In this document: positions 7,403 through 15,445 of the stretch, in pieces
How the letters are laid out: every line of letters starts with the position of its first letter
How positions within the stretch are numbered: position 1 is the first letter of the stretch
Assembly: GCF_000426605.1 (NCBI RefSeq)
Contig: NZ_AUFR01000032.1
Span: 1-34,655, forward strand
DNA: 34,655 nucleotides
Direction of reading: 5' to 3'
Source: Propionibacterium acidifaciens DSM 21887
GTDB taxonomy: Bacteria > Actinomycetota > Actinomycetes > Propionibacteriales > Propionibacteriaceae
Translations under genes and position numbers: made by a program
Notes under the pieces: generated by a model
Databases searched by the model: none
The model's input: the letters and a program-made list of their open reading frames with translations, nothing else
What the model was told of the DNA's origin: nothing

Positions 7403-7430
7403 ACGGTAGCGCATGAATTCCTGGGGGCAA
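7403..7430 (-). promoter_or_regulatory. Promoter of the leader peptide-cysK transcript
   Basis: On the minus strand TTGCCC (7425-7430), a 16-bp spacer and TACCGT (7403-7408) are followed by seven bases and the leader peptide ATG at 7395. Confidence 0.5.
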
Positions 7431-7482
7431 AACCGGTTCGCGTTCCACCGGGCCGGGAGGTTCATGCCGGAGGCGGGCGCCG

Positions 7483-8601
7483 TCACGTGGAGCCCCTGAC
7501 CGGGGGGACTGCGGAGGCGGGGTTCTGCACGGGCTTCCGGGGCCGGTTCGCGGCGGGTCGGCCACGGGGCCCGGCACCGCGGACGATCCCGGCCGTCCGG
7601 CGGAGCCAGGCGCGGGTGACGGCGTCCGCCAGGCCGGGGACGGGGCGGGTGTCGAGGGCGAGCACCCCCTCCGGCCACAGGGTCCCGTCGACCGAGTCCG
7701 GCCGGGCCCAGTCCATGGGGGAGAAGACGCCGCGGGCGGCGAGCTCGGCGTCGATCGCCGCGGCGTCCCGGACGCGGACGAGCAGCGGGGCGGGGGCCCC
7801 GGGGTTGATCGTCCCGACCCCGGAGCCGGCCAGCGCCCTGGCCAGGGTCTGCGAGTTCGCAGCCGTGCGGCGGGCCAGCCCGGCCCCGTCCAGCCCGGCC
7901 AGGACCCGCAGCGTGGCGGGACAGGGCGGGGCGGGGGACAGCGCGGCGTCGAAGCGGGCCTCGGCGCGCGCCAGGGCGTCCAGGTGGGCGAGCGCGCCGT
8001 CGGGCACCGGTCGGTGGGGCGCGTCGAACAGGGCGGGCAGTTCGCGCCGGCTCACCGGCCCGCGGCCCGGGTCGCCGCCGGTCGCGGGCCCCACCGGGTC
8101 GACGTCGACGCCGTCCTCGGCGCGCAGCAGCGCGCCGTCGGGCACCGGCAGCAGCTTGCGCAGGCTCGCCACGGAGGCGTCGCACCAGCCGGGTCGCTCG
8201 TCGTCCGCGAGGTCGGCGAGGACCGCATGGGTGGCGTCGTCGATGACCAGGTCGCCCCGCCGGCGCATCCGGGCGAGCTCGGCGCGCAGCGCCGCGGAGG
8301 GGCCGGAGCCGCCGGTGCGCGCCACGAGCACGGCGACGGGCCCGTCGAGGCCGGCCCGGGCCGCGCGCAGGGGCTCCGCGGCCATGACGAGCCGCTCGTC
8401 CACCGCCGTGAAGCGCACCGACATGCCCTCCAGCCAGAAGGGCGTGACCATCGTCGGGCAGCAGAAGGCCGGCGCCAGCACCGTTCCGATGCCGTTGCCG
8501 CGGCACCAGCGGGCCAGCAGGCCGAGTGCCTGCCGGCCCGATCCGACCGTCACGGCGCGGCCGGGTCCGGTCCAGCCCCGTACCGCCCAGTCGAACGTCA
8601 T
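7483..8601 (-). CDS. DegT/DnrJ/EryC1-like PLP-dependent aminotransferase-fold protein
   Basis: 372 aa, fold type I PLP enzyme. Motifs include GSGRQALGLLAR (cofactor phosphate region), PAFCCPTMVTPFW, VIDDATHA (Asp that contacts the pyridine ring, 119-126) and SVASLRKLLPVPDGALL with the likely Schiff-base Lys149. The arrangement resembles DegT/StrS sugar aminotransferases, but no sugar-nucleotide or polysaccharide genes are nearby, so the substrate is unknown. It starts at ATG 8601 with a leaderless -10 box. The C-terminal 35 residues are Arg/Pro-rich tail. It is divergent from the M20 amidohydrolase with 144 bp between starts. Confidence 0.7.
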   Translation of the reverse strand: MTFDWAVRGWTGPGRAVTVGSGRQALGLLARWCRGNGIGTVLAPAFCCPTMVTPFWLEGMSVRFTAVDERLVMAAEPLRAARAGLDGPVAVLVARTGGSGPSAALRAELARMRRRGDLVIDDATHAVLADLADDERPGWCDASVASLRKLLPVPDGALLRAEDGVDVDPVGPATGGDPGRGPVSRRELPALFDAPHRPVPDGALAHLDALARAEARFDAALSPAPPCPATLRVLAGLDGAGLARRTAANSQTLARALAGSGVGTINPGAPAPLLVRVRDAAAIDAELAARGVFSPMDWARPDSVDGTLWPEGVLALDTRPVPGLADAVTRAWLRRTAGIVRGAGPRGRPAANRPRKPVQNPASAVPPVRGST

Positions 8602-8607
8602 GGCCCC

Positions 8608-8613
8608 ACGCTA
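8608..8613 (-). promoter_or_regulatory. -10 box for a leaderless DegT-like gene
   Basis: Minus-strand TAGCGT, six bases, then the ATG at 8601. Confidence 0.5.
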
Positions 8614-8745
8614 TGCGGCCCCGCCACGCGGCGCGGTCCCCCGCCCCGCGACCCGGCGCGTCCTCCCCGTGGCGATCGGGCCCGACGGCCGGCCGGCCGG
8701 TGGCGTGTCCGCCCGGGGACCGCCCATCGGTGCGAGCATGGGGCC

Positions 8746-9963
8746 ATGAGCACGCAGCAGAACGCCTCGACATCTCCCGATTTCCGCACGATGGGCGCCG
8801 GACTCGCCGAGCGCCTCGGAGCCCTGCGACGGGATCTCCACCGGATCCCAGAGCTCGGCTTCGACCTGCCCCGTACGAAGGCCCGTCTGCTCCAGGAGTT
8901 CGCCGGCATGCCCGTCGAGATCCACGAGTTCGACGGCTGGTCGGCGTTCGTCGTCGTCGTGCGGGGCGGCGGGCCCGGGCCGGTGGTCCTCGTGCGCGGC
9001 GACATGGACGCCCTGCCCGTCGCCGAGGAGTCCGGCGAGGACTTCGCCGCCACCAACGGCGCCATGCACGCCTGCGGCCACGACATGCACATGTCCGCCC
9101 TCGTCGGGGCGGTGAAGATGATCGCCGAGCAGCGCGCCGGGCTGGCCGGCTCGGTCATGTTCATGTTCCAGCCCGCCGAGGAGACGGCCCGCGGCGCCCG
9201 GCGCATGCTCGACGAGGGCCTGCTCGAGGTCGCCGGCGAACGCCCCGTCGTTGCCTGGGGCATCCACGAGATGCCCTACCCGGCGGGCACCGTGCACGTG
9301 CGCGTCGGCGCCCAGATGGCCTCGAACTGCCAGCTCGTCGCCACCTTCAAGGGCCGGGGAGGGCACGGCTCGGCCCCGCACACCGCCATCGACCCGGTGC
9401 CCGCCGTCCTCGACCTGGGCCAGGAGCTGCAGACGCTCGTCACCCGCGAGTTCAGCGTCTTCGACCCGGTCGTGTGCACCGTCACCCAGCTCGGCGCCGG
9501 GAAGATGTACAACGTCATCCACGACCAGGCCAGTCTCGGCGCGACGATCCGCGCCGTCTCCAAGGGGACCACCGACCGTTTCGGCTCCCGCGCCGTCGAG
9601 ATCGCCGAGCTCATCGGTCGGATCCACCGCTGCGAGACCGACGCGAGGTTCCGCGTCAACTGCCCGACGACGCTGAACGACCCGCGCGCCGCCTGCGTCG
9701 CGCTGGACACCGCCCGCAGCCTGTTCGGCGCCGACCGCGTCGTCGAGATGGAGCAGCCGGTCATGGCCAGCGAGGACTTCAGCTACGTCCTCGAGGAGGT
9801 GCCCGGCGCCTTCCTCTTCATGGGCGCCCTTCCCGACGGCGTCGACCCGGACGGTGCCCCGCAGCTGCACTCGCCCCTCGCCCGCTACAACACGGGGGTG
9901 CTCGGCGACCAGGCCGCCCTGCTCGCGGCTCTGGCGTGGAGCGGCGAGCTGCCGCGGGTCTGA
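8746..9963 (+). CDS. M20 family amidohydrolase (N-acyl-amino acid/hippurate hydrolase type)
   Basis: 405 aa. It is a metal-dependent amidohydrolase that cleaves an acyl group from an amino acid or similar amide. Visible features: LHRIPELGFD near the N-terminus, RGDMDALPV (84-92), the metal-binding HACGHDMH with Cys110 and His112, the catalytic pair Glu145-Glu146 in QPAEETARGAR, GIHEMP, a lid/dimerisation region starting GRGGHGSAPH, and the C-terminal MASEDFSY. The length matches HipO/AmaA-like enzymes. The substrate cannot be fixed from sequence. No signal peptide, so it is cytoplasmic. Confidence 0.9.
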   Translation: MSTQQNASTSPDFRTMGAGLAERLGALRRDLHRIPELGFDLPRTKARLLQEFAGMPVEIHEFDGWSAFVVVVRGGGPGPVVLVRGDMDALPVAEESGEDFAATNGAMHACGHDMHMSALVGAVKMIAEQRAGLAGSVMFMFQPAEETARGARRMLDEGLLEVAGERPVVAWGIHEMPYPAGTVHVRVGAQMASNCQLVATFKGRGGHGSAPHTAIDPVPAVLDLGQELQTLVTREFSVFDPVVCTVTQLGAGKMYNVIHDQASLGATIRAVSKGTTDRFGSRAVEIAELIGRIHRCETDARFRVNCPTTLNDPRAACVALDTARSLFGADRVVEMEQPVMASEDFSYVLEEVPGAFLFMGALPDGVDPDGAPQLHSPLARYNTGVLGDQAALLAALAWSGELPRV

Positions 9964-10017
9964 GTCCCGGCGGATCCGGGCCCCGACCGGGCGGGCCGGG
10001 CCTCGCAGAGGTGTCGC

Positions 10018-10098
10018 GGGAGGGCCCTCGTTCGCGGGTGATCCCCGCTCCACCGCCTTCGGAACCCCGGTCGCCGACGGAGGACCCTCGTCCGCGGG
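10018..10098. repeat. Two-copy imperfect direct repeat, 60-bp period
   Basis: GAGGGCCCTCGTTCGCGGG (10020-10038) recurs as GAGGACCCTCGTCCGCGGG (10080-10098). It lies in the gap between the convergent M20 and phosphoribosyltransferase genes; no gene is seen at 9964-10169. Confidence 0.65.
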
Positions 10099-10169
10099 GG
10101 ACCGCCGTCGGGACTCCACCCGCTGGGGCCCGTGAACCGCTGACGCCGTGAACGGTCCCTCGGGTCCCC

Positions 10170-10679
10170 TCAGGCCCGCCTCGTCACCGGGTCCTGCGCC
10201 GACCAGGGGAAGGCGATCCACCGGTCGGTGTCGCGCCATGAGTAGTCGGGGGCGATGACGGTGGTGGGCTTGCTGTAGAGCACGGCCGAGCGCACGTCGG
10301 CGCCGTAGCGGCGCAGCAGGTCGATGACGAGCCGCATCGTGCGGCCCGAGTCGACGACGTCGTCGACGACGAGCAGTCGCCTGCCCCTGATCGACTCCGT
10401 GTCGAGCAGGGGGGCGAGCAGCACCGGGTCGGGAAGGGTCTGCGCGATGCCGGTGTAGAACTCCACGTTGATGGCGTCGGTGAGCTTCACGTCGAGCGCG
10501 TAGGTGAGCGCCCCGCCGGGGACCATGCCGCCGCGGGCCACCGCGATGACGATCTCGGGCTCGAAGCCCGAGTCCACGATGGTCTGGGCCAGCTCCCGCG
10601 TCGCCGCGCCGAAGCCCTCCCAGGTGAGGATCTCCCTCTCGTTCGTCCCGTCGTCCCGGTCATCCGCCATGGCGTGCAT
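10170..10679 (-). CDS. Phosphoribosyltransferase (xanthine/guanine type, PRTase fold)
   Basis: 169 aa. The PRPP-binding signature is LLVVDDVVDSGRTM (about residues 102-115). IAVARGGMVPGGALTYALD forms the other phosphate-binding loop. Proteins of this size and sequence salvage purine bases (Gpt/Xpt-like), but the base-recognition hood is too divergent to name the base. It begins one or two bases after the stop of the GNAT gene, so the two form a tight operon. Start choice: ATG at 10679, with an alternative ATG at 10670 three codons in. Confidence 0.8.
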   Translation of the reverse strand: MHAMADDRDDGTNEREILTWEGFGAATRELAQTIVDSGFEPEIVIAVARGGMVPGGALTYALDVKLTDAINVEFYTGIAQTLPDPVLLAPLLDTESIRGRRLLVVDDVVDSGRTMRLVIDLLRRYGADVRSAVLYSKPTTVIAPDYSWRDTDRWIAFPWSAQDPVTRRA

Positions 10680-10680
10680 C

Positions 10681-11226
10681 CTAGCTTCTCGGACGCCGTT
10701 CTCCCGCCCCGGTGGGTGGCTCGTCGAGGAGTCTGACGAGTACGGCCGTGTCGAGCCAGCGGTCGAACTTGCGCCCCACCTGGGGCAGCACCCCGCAGAT
10801 GGTGAAACCGAGGTGCTCGTGGAAGGCCAGCGAGGCCTTGTTGTCGGCGTCGACGACGCCCACCATCGCGTGCAGTCCGGCCCGGCGGGCCAGCCCGATC
10901 AGCTCGGTCATGAGGGCCCGTCCGATGCCCTCGTGCTCGTGCCCCGGCGCGGTGTAGACGCTGTGCTCGACCGTCGGGTCGTAGCCGGGCAGTTCGCGGA
11001 AGCGCTCGTAGGCGGCGAAGCCGATCACCCGCTCGTCCCCGTCGAGCGCGACCAGGACGGGGAATCCCTCGCGCCGGTGCCGGGCCAGCCATGCGGCGCG
11101 CTCGGCGGCGGTCCCGGGGCTCAGCCGGTAGCTGGCCGTGGTCGCCACGCCCTGGGCGTTGTGGATGGCGCAGATGTCGGCCGCGTCCCGGTCCGAGGCC
11201 GCTCTGATCGGGATCGTGTGTGGCAT
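10681..11226 (-). CDS. GNAT-family N-acetyltransferase (phosphinothricin acetyltransferase-like)
   Basis: 181 aa. It follows the Pat/YncA pattern: an N-terminal IRAASDRDAADICAIHN, a strand ERVIGFAAYERFR, HSVYTAPGHEHEGIGRALM with the acetyl-CoA pyrophosphate loop (97-105), and a C-terminal ADNKASLAFHEHLGF. It should acetylate the amino group of a small amino acid analogue such as phosphinothricin or methionine sulfoximine. The true substrate is unknown. Leaderless promoter; first gene of an operon with the phosphoribosyltransferase. Confidence 0.85.
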   Translation of the reverse strand: MPHTIPIRAASDRDAADICAIHNAQGVATTASYRLSPGTAAERAAWLARHRREGFPVLVALDGDERVIGFAAYERFRELPGYDPTVEHSVYTAPGHEHEGIGRALMTELIGLARRAGLHAMVGVVDADNKASLAFHEHLGFTICGVLPQVGRKFDRWLDTAVLVRLLDEPPTGAGERRPRS

Positions 11227-11232
11227 GCGACG

Positions 11233-11238
11233 ATGCTA
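11233..11238 (-). promoter_or_regulatory. -10 box for a leaderless GNAT operon
   Basis: Minus-strand TAGCAT, six bases, then the ATG at 11226. No convincing -35 box. Confidence 0.5.
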
Positions 11239-11350
11239 TGCGCATTCGTGCGCGGGGCCCGGCCCCGCCCGACGACGGCCCCTCGGGCGGCCCCGCCGCG
11301 CGCCCTGCTCCCGTCGTTCTTCGTCCCGCTGCTCCGCGGGGAGCCTGCCA

Positions 11351-11356
11351 TAGACT
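11351..11356 (+). promoter_or_regulatory. Probable -10 box of transketolase
   Basis: TAGACT lies 41 bp before the GTG start at 11398. A -35 is not evident. The RBS AAAAGGA lies at about 11385-11391. Confidence 0.4.
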
Positions 11357-11397
11357 GAATTCCACCATTCGACATCGTCGACGAAAAGGACATCTCC

Positions 11398-13461
11398 GTG
11401 ACTTCACTCACCTGGACGGAAGAGGACCGCAAAGCGGTCGACATCGCTCGGATCCTGGCGGCTGACGCCGTTCAGAGCACGGGCAACGGCCACCCCGGCA
11501 CGCCGGTGTCACTGGCCCCCGTCGCCCACCTGCTCTACCAGAAGGTCATGAACACCGATCCGGGGGACGACAAGTGGATCGGGCGCGACCGCTTCGTGCT
11601 GTCCGCAGGTCACGCCTCGGTGCTCCAGTACGCGCAGTTCTACATCAACGGTCTCGGCCTCGAACTCGACGACCTGAAGCGGCTGCGCAAGCCGAACTCC
11701 CTGACCCCGGGCCACCCGGAGTACGGCCACACGAAGTACATCGAGTGCACCACCGGCCCGCTGGGCGCCGGTGTCTCGATGGCCGTCGGCATGGCCATGG
11801 CCTCCCGCTACGAGCACGGCCTGTACGACCCGGACGCCGCTCCCGGCGAGTCGGTCTTCGACCACTTCGTCTACGTCATCGCCGGCGACGGCTGCATGCA
11901 GGAGGGGGTGCAGTCCGAGGCCGCCTCGCTGGCCGGCGCCCAGGAGCTCGGCAACCTCATCGTCATCTACGACGCGAACCGCATCACCATCGAGGGCGAT
12001 CCCGCGATCACCTTCAACGAGGACGTGCTGGCCCGCTACGCCGCCTACGGCTGGGACACCGCCGAGGTCGACTGGACCCACGGCGGCGAGCGCTACGAGG
12101 AGGACGTCCAGGCCCTCCACGACGCCATCGAGGCGGCCAAGAGGGTCACCGACAGGCCCTCCATCATCAAACTCGACACCATCATCGGCTGGCCGCTGCC
12201 CACCAAGCAGGGCACCGAGGGCATCCACGGCGCCGCCATCGGCGAGGACGAGATCAACGCCATGAAGAAGATCCTCGGCCTGCCGCAGGAGCCCTTCGCC
12301 TTCGACGAGTCCGTCGTCGAGCGCACCCGCGCCGCCATGGCCGAGCGCGGCGGAGCCGCCCGTGCCGCCTGGGACGAGCGCTTCGCTGCCTGGCAGGCCG
12401 CCAATTCCCAGCAGGCCGCCACGCTGGCCCGCGTCCGCGCCGGAGAGCTGCCCGCCGGCCTCGAGCTGCCGACCTTCGACGCCGGCGAGCTCAGCACCCG
12501 CAAGGCCTCCGGCAAGGTGCTCTCCGCGCTGGCGCCCCAGCTGCCCGAGCTGTGGGGCGGTTCGGCCGATCTCGCTGGCTCGAACAACACGACGATGGAC
12601 GGCCAGGAGTCCTTCTTCCCGGCCCACCTGTCCACTCCCGAGTGGCCCGGCGGCCCCTACGGCCGCGTGCTGCACTTCGGCATCCGCGAGCACGCCATGG
12701 GCGGCATCCTCAACGGCATCAACGTGGGCGGGCTCTCGCGCGCCTTCGGCGGCACCTTCTTCGTGTTCGCCGACTACATGCGCCCGGCCGTCCGCCTGGC
12801 CGCGCTCATGGGCGTGCCCTCGGTCTTCGTCTGGTCGCACGACTCCATCGGCCTCGGCGAGGACGGCCCCACGCACCAGCCGATCGAGCACCTGGCCTCC
12901 TACCGCGCCATCCCCCGCCTCGACATCGTCCGGCCCGCCGACGCCAATGAGACCGCCGTGGCCTGGGGCAGGATCCTGTCGGCCACCGACCATCCCGCGG
13001 GCATCGTCCTGAGCCGCCAGAACCTGCGCACCGTCGACCGCGCCGGCGGCGAGTTCGCGCCCGCCGAGGGGGCCGCGAAGGGCGCCTACGTGCTGCGCGA
13101 GGCGAGGAACGGCGAGCCGAGGCTCATCCTCATCGCTACCGGCTCCGAGGTGCAGCTGGCCCTCGACGCCCAGGACGTGCTCGAGGCCGACGGCGTCGCC
13201 ACCCGCGTCGTCTCGATGCCCTGCCAGGAGTGGTTCGACGCCCAGCCCGACGAGTACAAGGAACAGGTGCTGCCCGCGGCCGTCACCGCCCGCGTCTCGA
13301 TCGAGGCCGGGCTGGCGCTCGGCTGGAGCCGCTACGTCGGCGCCGGCGGGGCCTCGGTGAGCATCGAGCACTTCGGGGCCTCCGCCGGCGGTTCGCTGCT
13401 CATGGCCGAGAACGGCTTCACCGCCGAGCACGTTGTCGAGGTCGCCAAGGGCGTTCTCTGA
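11398..13461 (+). CDS. tkt: Transketolase
   Basis: 687 aa, full length. It moves two-carbon ketol units between sugar phosphates in the pentose phosphate pathway, using thiamine diphosphate. N-terminal motifs: [13 protein letters not shown], the ThDP/metal-binding [10 protein letters not shown] (GDG at 163-165) and later DANRITIEG. The middle domain has [10 protein letters not shown] and [11 protein letters not shown] (catalytic Glu), then [15 protein letters not shown]. Then [19 protein letters not shown] and a C-terminal domain. The start is GTG with an RBS. A strong hairpin terminator follows immediately, so it is monocistronic. No tal or zwf is next to it. Confidence 0.97.
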   Translation: MTSLTWTEEDRKAVDIARILAADAVQSTGNGHPGTPVSLAPVAHLLYQKVMNTDPGDDKWIGRDRFVLSAGHASVLQYAQFYINGLGLELDDLKRLRKPNSLTPGHPEYGHTKYIECTTGPLGAGVSMAVGMAMASRYEHGLYDPDAAPGESVFDHFVYVIAGDGCMQEGVQSEAASLAGAQELGNLIVIYDANRITIEGDPAITFNEDVLARYAAYGWDTAEVDWTHGGERYEEDVQALHDAIEAAKRVTDRPSIIKLDTIIGWPLPTKQGTEGIHGAAIGEDEINAMKKILGLPQEPFAFDESVVERTRAAMAERGGAARAAWDERFAAWQAANSQQAATLARVRAGELPAGLELPTFDAGELSTRKASGKVLSALAPQLPELWGGSADLAGSNNTTMDGQESFFPAHLSTPEWPGGPYGRVLHFGIREHAMGGILNGINVGGLSRAFGGTFFVFADYMRPAVRLAALMGVPSVFVWSHDSIGLGEDGPTHQPIEHLASYRAIPRLDIVRPADANETAVAWGRILSATDHPAGIVLSRQNLRTVDRAGGEFAPAEGAAKGAYVLREARNGEPRLILIATGSEVQLALDAQDVLEADGVATRVVSMPCQEWFDAQPDEYKEQVLPAAVTARVSIEAGLALGWSRYVGAGGASVSIEHFGASAGGSLLMAENGFTAEHVVEVAKGVL

Positions 13462-13475
13462 GTCGTGCCGTTCGG

Positions 13476-13507
13476 GCCCCGGCGCGTCAGGCTCGCGCGT
13501 CCGGGGC
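13476..13507 (+). terminator. Terminator of transketolase
   Basis: GCCCCGGCGCG (13476-13486) pairs with CGCGCGTCCGGGGC (13494-13507, small bulge) around TCAGGCT, followed by the moderately T-rich TTGTCGGTCTTCC. Confidence 0.6.
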
Positions 13508-13630
13508 TTGTCGGTCTTCCGATCTGACAGTTCGAACCCACGACATAGTCAGGCCCGTGCGCCCGGGGCCGTCGGATTATCCGCTGGGATTTCTGGTGCG
13601 TGCCGCCTGTCAGGCCCGCGCGCCCCGTCA
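13486..13630. repeat. Three-unit imperfect repeat, 61-62-bp period
   Basis: GTCAGGCTCGCGCGTCCGGG begins at 13486, GTCAGGCCCGTGCGCCCGGG at 13548 and GTCAGGCCCGCGCGCCCC at 13609. The first 20 bases of each unit are conserved and the rest diverges. The array fills most of the gap between tkt and the MFS gene; no gene is seen there. Confidence 0.6.
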
Positions 13631-13787
13631 TGGCACTCCCGGCCTGCACCCGGGCCTGCTCGACGAGGCCGCGCGTCCCGTGCGCGCCCCTCGCAGCGCT
13701 CCGCGTCTGCGCTCCCGGCCCGCGCGTCCGGCATGACGGTGCGGGTCCCGCCCGGGCCGGCGCGAGGGGCCCGGCCCGCCGCGGACC

Positions 13788-13793
13788 TAATCT
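13788..13793 (+). promoter_or_regulatory. -10 box of the MFS gene
   Basis: TAATCT lies two bases before the ATG at 13796 and eight before the ATG at 13802. This favours the second ATG as a leaderless start. Confidence 0.5.
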
Positions 13794-13801
13794 TGATGAT
13801 C

Positions 13802-15088
13802 ATGACGGTGCGGGGCGGGCTCAGGAGCTTCGGACGCCGCACCTTCGCCTCGTTCGCCGTGCGGAACTACCGCTGGTACTTCGCCGGGGCCCTCGTCTCG
13901 AACATCGGCACGTGGATGCAGCGCACCTGCCAGGACTGGCTCGTGCTCGTCGACCTGACCGACCATTCGTCGACGGCTCTCGGCTACGTCACCGCCCTGC
14001 AGTTCCTGGCGATGCCCTTCCTGGCCCCCTACGCCGGCGCCGTCGTCGATCGCTTCGCCAAGCGCTCGGTGCTGCGCGTCACCCAGGCGTTGCTCGGCCT
14101 CAACGCCCTGTGGCTGTGGGCGCTCATCGCCACTCATGCGGTCGCGCTGTGGCAGGTCTACCTCTTCGCCTTCGCCCAAGGGGCCATCACGAGCTTCGAC
14201 TCGCCCGCCCGGCAGGCCTTCGTCTCGGAGATGGTGAGCAGGCGGCTCATCCCGAACGCGGTGGGCATGAACTCGATGAGCTTCAACGCGGCGCGCATCA
14301 TCGGCCCCGGGCTGGCCGGTCTGCTCATCGCGGCCTTCGGTGTCGGGCCGGGCATGCTCGTCAATGCGTTGAGCTTCGCCGCCATGCTCGCGGGGCTGGC
14401 CATGATGAGCGCCGACGAGCTGCACCCGGCGGAGCCGCGCCGGGGCGGGGGAGCCGCCCGCGAGGGCCTGTCGTACGTGGGGCACCACCCCGAGATCCTC
14501 ATCATCTTCGTCATCGCGTTCATGACCGGCACCTTCGGCATGAACTTCCAGATCACCAATGCGACGATGGCCACCGAGGTGTTCGGGCGGGGCGCCGCCC
14601 AGTACGGCGCGCTCGGCACGATCATGGCGGTCGGCACGCTCGGGGCCGCGGTCATCGCGGCCCGGCGCCGGAATCCGCGCGTGCGCACCCTCATGATCGG
14701 CCTGGTGGGCTTCACCGCGGCCGACACGGCGCTCGCCCTGGCGCCGGACTACTGGGTCTACGCGGTACTCCTCGTCCCCACCGGGCTGTGCGCGCTGACC
14801 GTGCTGACCTGCGCGAACTCGGCCGTCCAGGTGGCCTCGGCGCCCCAGCTGAGGGGGCGGGTGCTCGCGCTCTACGCGGCGCTGACGATGGGCGGCACAC
14901 CGATCGGCGCGCCGATCGTCGGCTGGGTCGGCGACGTGCTGGGGCCGCGCTGGTCGCTGCTCGTCGGCTCGATCGGCACGGGCGTCACCGTCGTCGGCGT
15001 GCTCTTCTACTACGTCGTCCACGAGGGACTGCGGTTCGACCGCCACGGCATGCACCGCCCGCCCGGAGCCGTGCGCCCGGCGGGGTAA
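13802..15088 (+). CDS. MFS transporter, EntS-like (MFS_3) exporter family
   Basis: 428 aa with about 12 hydrophobic segments. The N-terminus FASFAVRNYRWYFAGALVSNIGTWMQRTCQDWLV is the hallmark start of the MFS_3/EntS group (quoted in two halves: FASFAVRNYRWYF, then SNIGTWMQRTCQDWLV). The cytoplasmic loop between helices 2 and 3 is GAVVDRFAKRSVLR, and NSMSFNAARIIGPGLAGLL is typical of helix 5. These proteins export small molecules such as siderophores or drugs by proton antiport; the substrate here is unknown. I chose the ATG at 13802 from promoter spacing (13796 possible). No siderophore genes adjoin it. Confidence 0.85.
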   Translation: MTVRGGLRSFGRRTFASFAVRNYRWYFAGALVSNIGTWMQRTCQDWLVLVDLTDHSSTALGYVTALQFLAMPFLAPYAGAVVDRFAKRSVLRVTQALLGLNALWLWALIATHAVALWQVYLFAFAQGAITSFDSPARQAFVSEMVSRRLIPNAVGMNSMSFNAARIIGPGLAGLLIAAFGVGPGMLVNALSFAAMLAGLAMMSADELHPAEPRRGGGAAREGLSYVGHHPEILIIFVIAFMTGTFGMNFQITNATMATEVFGRGAAQYGALGTIMAVGTLGAAVIAARRRNPRVRTLMIGLVGFTAADTALALAPDYWVYAVLLVPTGLCALTVLTCANSAVQVASAPQLRGRVLALYAALTMGGTPIGAPIVGWVGDVLGPRWSLLVGSIGTGVTVVGVLFYYVVHEGLRFDRHGMHRPPGAVRPAG

Positions 15089-15445
15089 TGCCCCCAGCTC
15101 GGTTGACAAGGAGGATTCGTCGGCGCGGTCGGGGTTGAGGGTGCGGTTCGGTCTCAGCAATTCCAGGTCCTTCTTCTCGCTGGTCGACTCCAGATCCAGC
15201 AGGGTGGCTTCTTCGAGGTTGGTGATTATTTCCAGGGCGTTGAGCAGGTCGTGCATGTTTGCGGAGGCTGCCAGGGTGTGCGCGGTTCTCCGCCCCCGGG
15301 GCCCTTGGGTTCTCGTTTGTTCTTGGGTGTCTTGCCGGCCCCGGAGTTCATTCCCGCGTGCCCGAATGTCTTCTGACGGTTCCCGGCCGCGGTCCGGGGC
15401 CGGTGGCGATCTGTGTTCCTGTGGCGTGGCTGCTGGTGTGGTGTT
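15089..15445 (-). other. Gap with a possible truncated minus-strand gene fragment
   Basis: Minus-strand codons from about 15283 down to 15100 read like coding sequence (HTLAASANMHDLLNALEII, then TNLEEATLLDLESTSEKKDL). They have no RBS and run without a stop into the antisense of the MFS gene, so this looks like a 3'-truncated remnant. I do not recognise it. It lies downstream of the pentapeptide gene on the same strand and may be leftover from the toxin island. Confidence 0.3.

Noticed and set aside
11509-13431. Long minus-strand open frame antisense to transketolase
   Set aside because: It is the shadow of a full-length, fully conserved transketolase.
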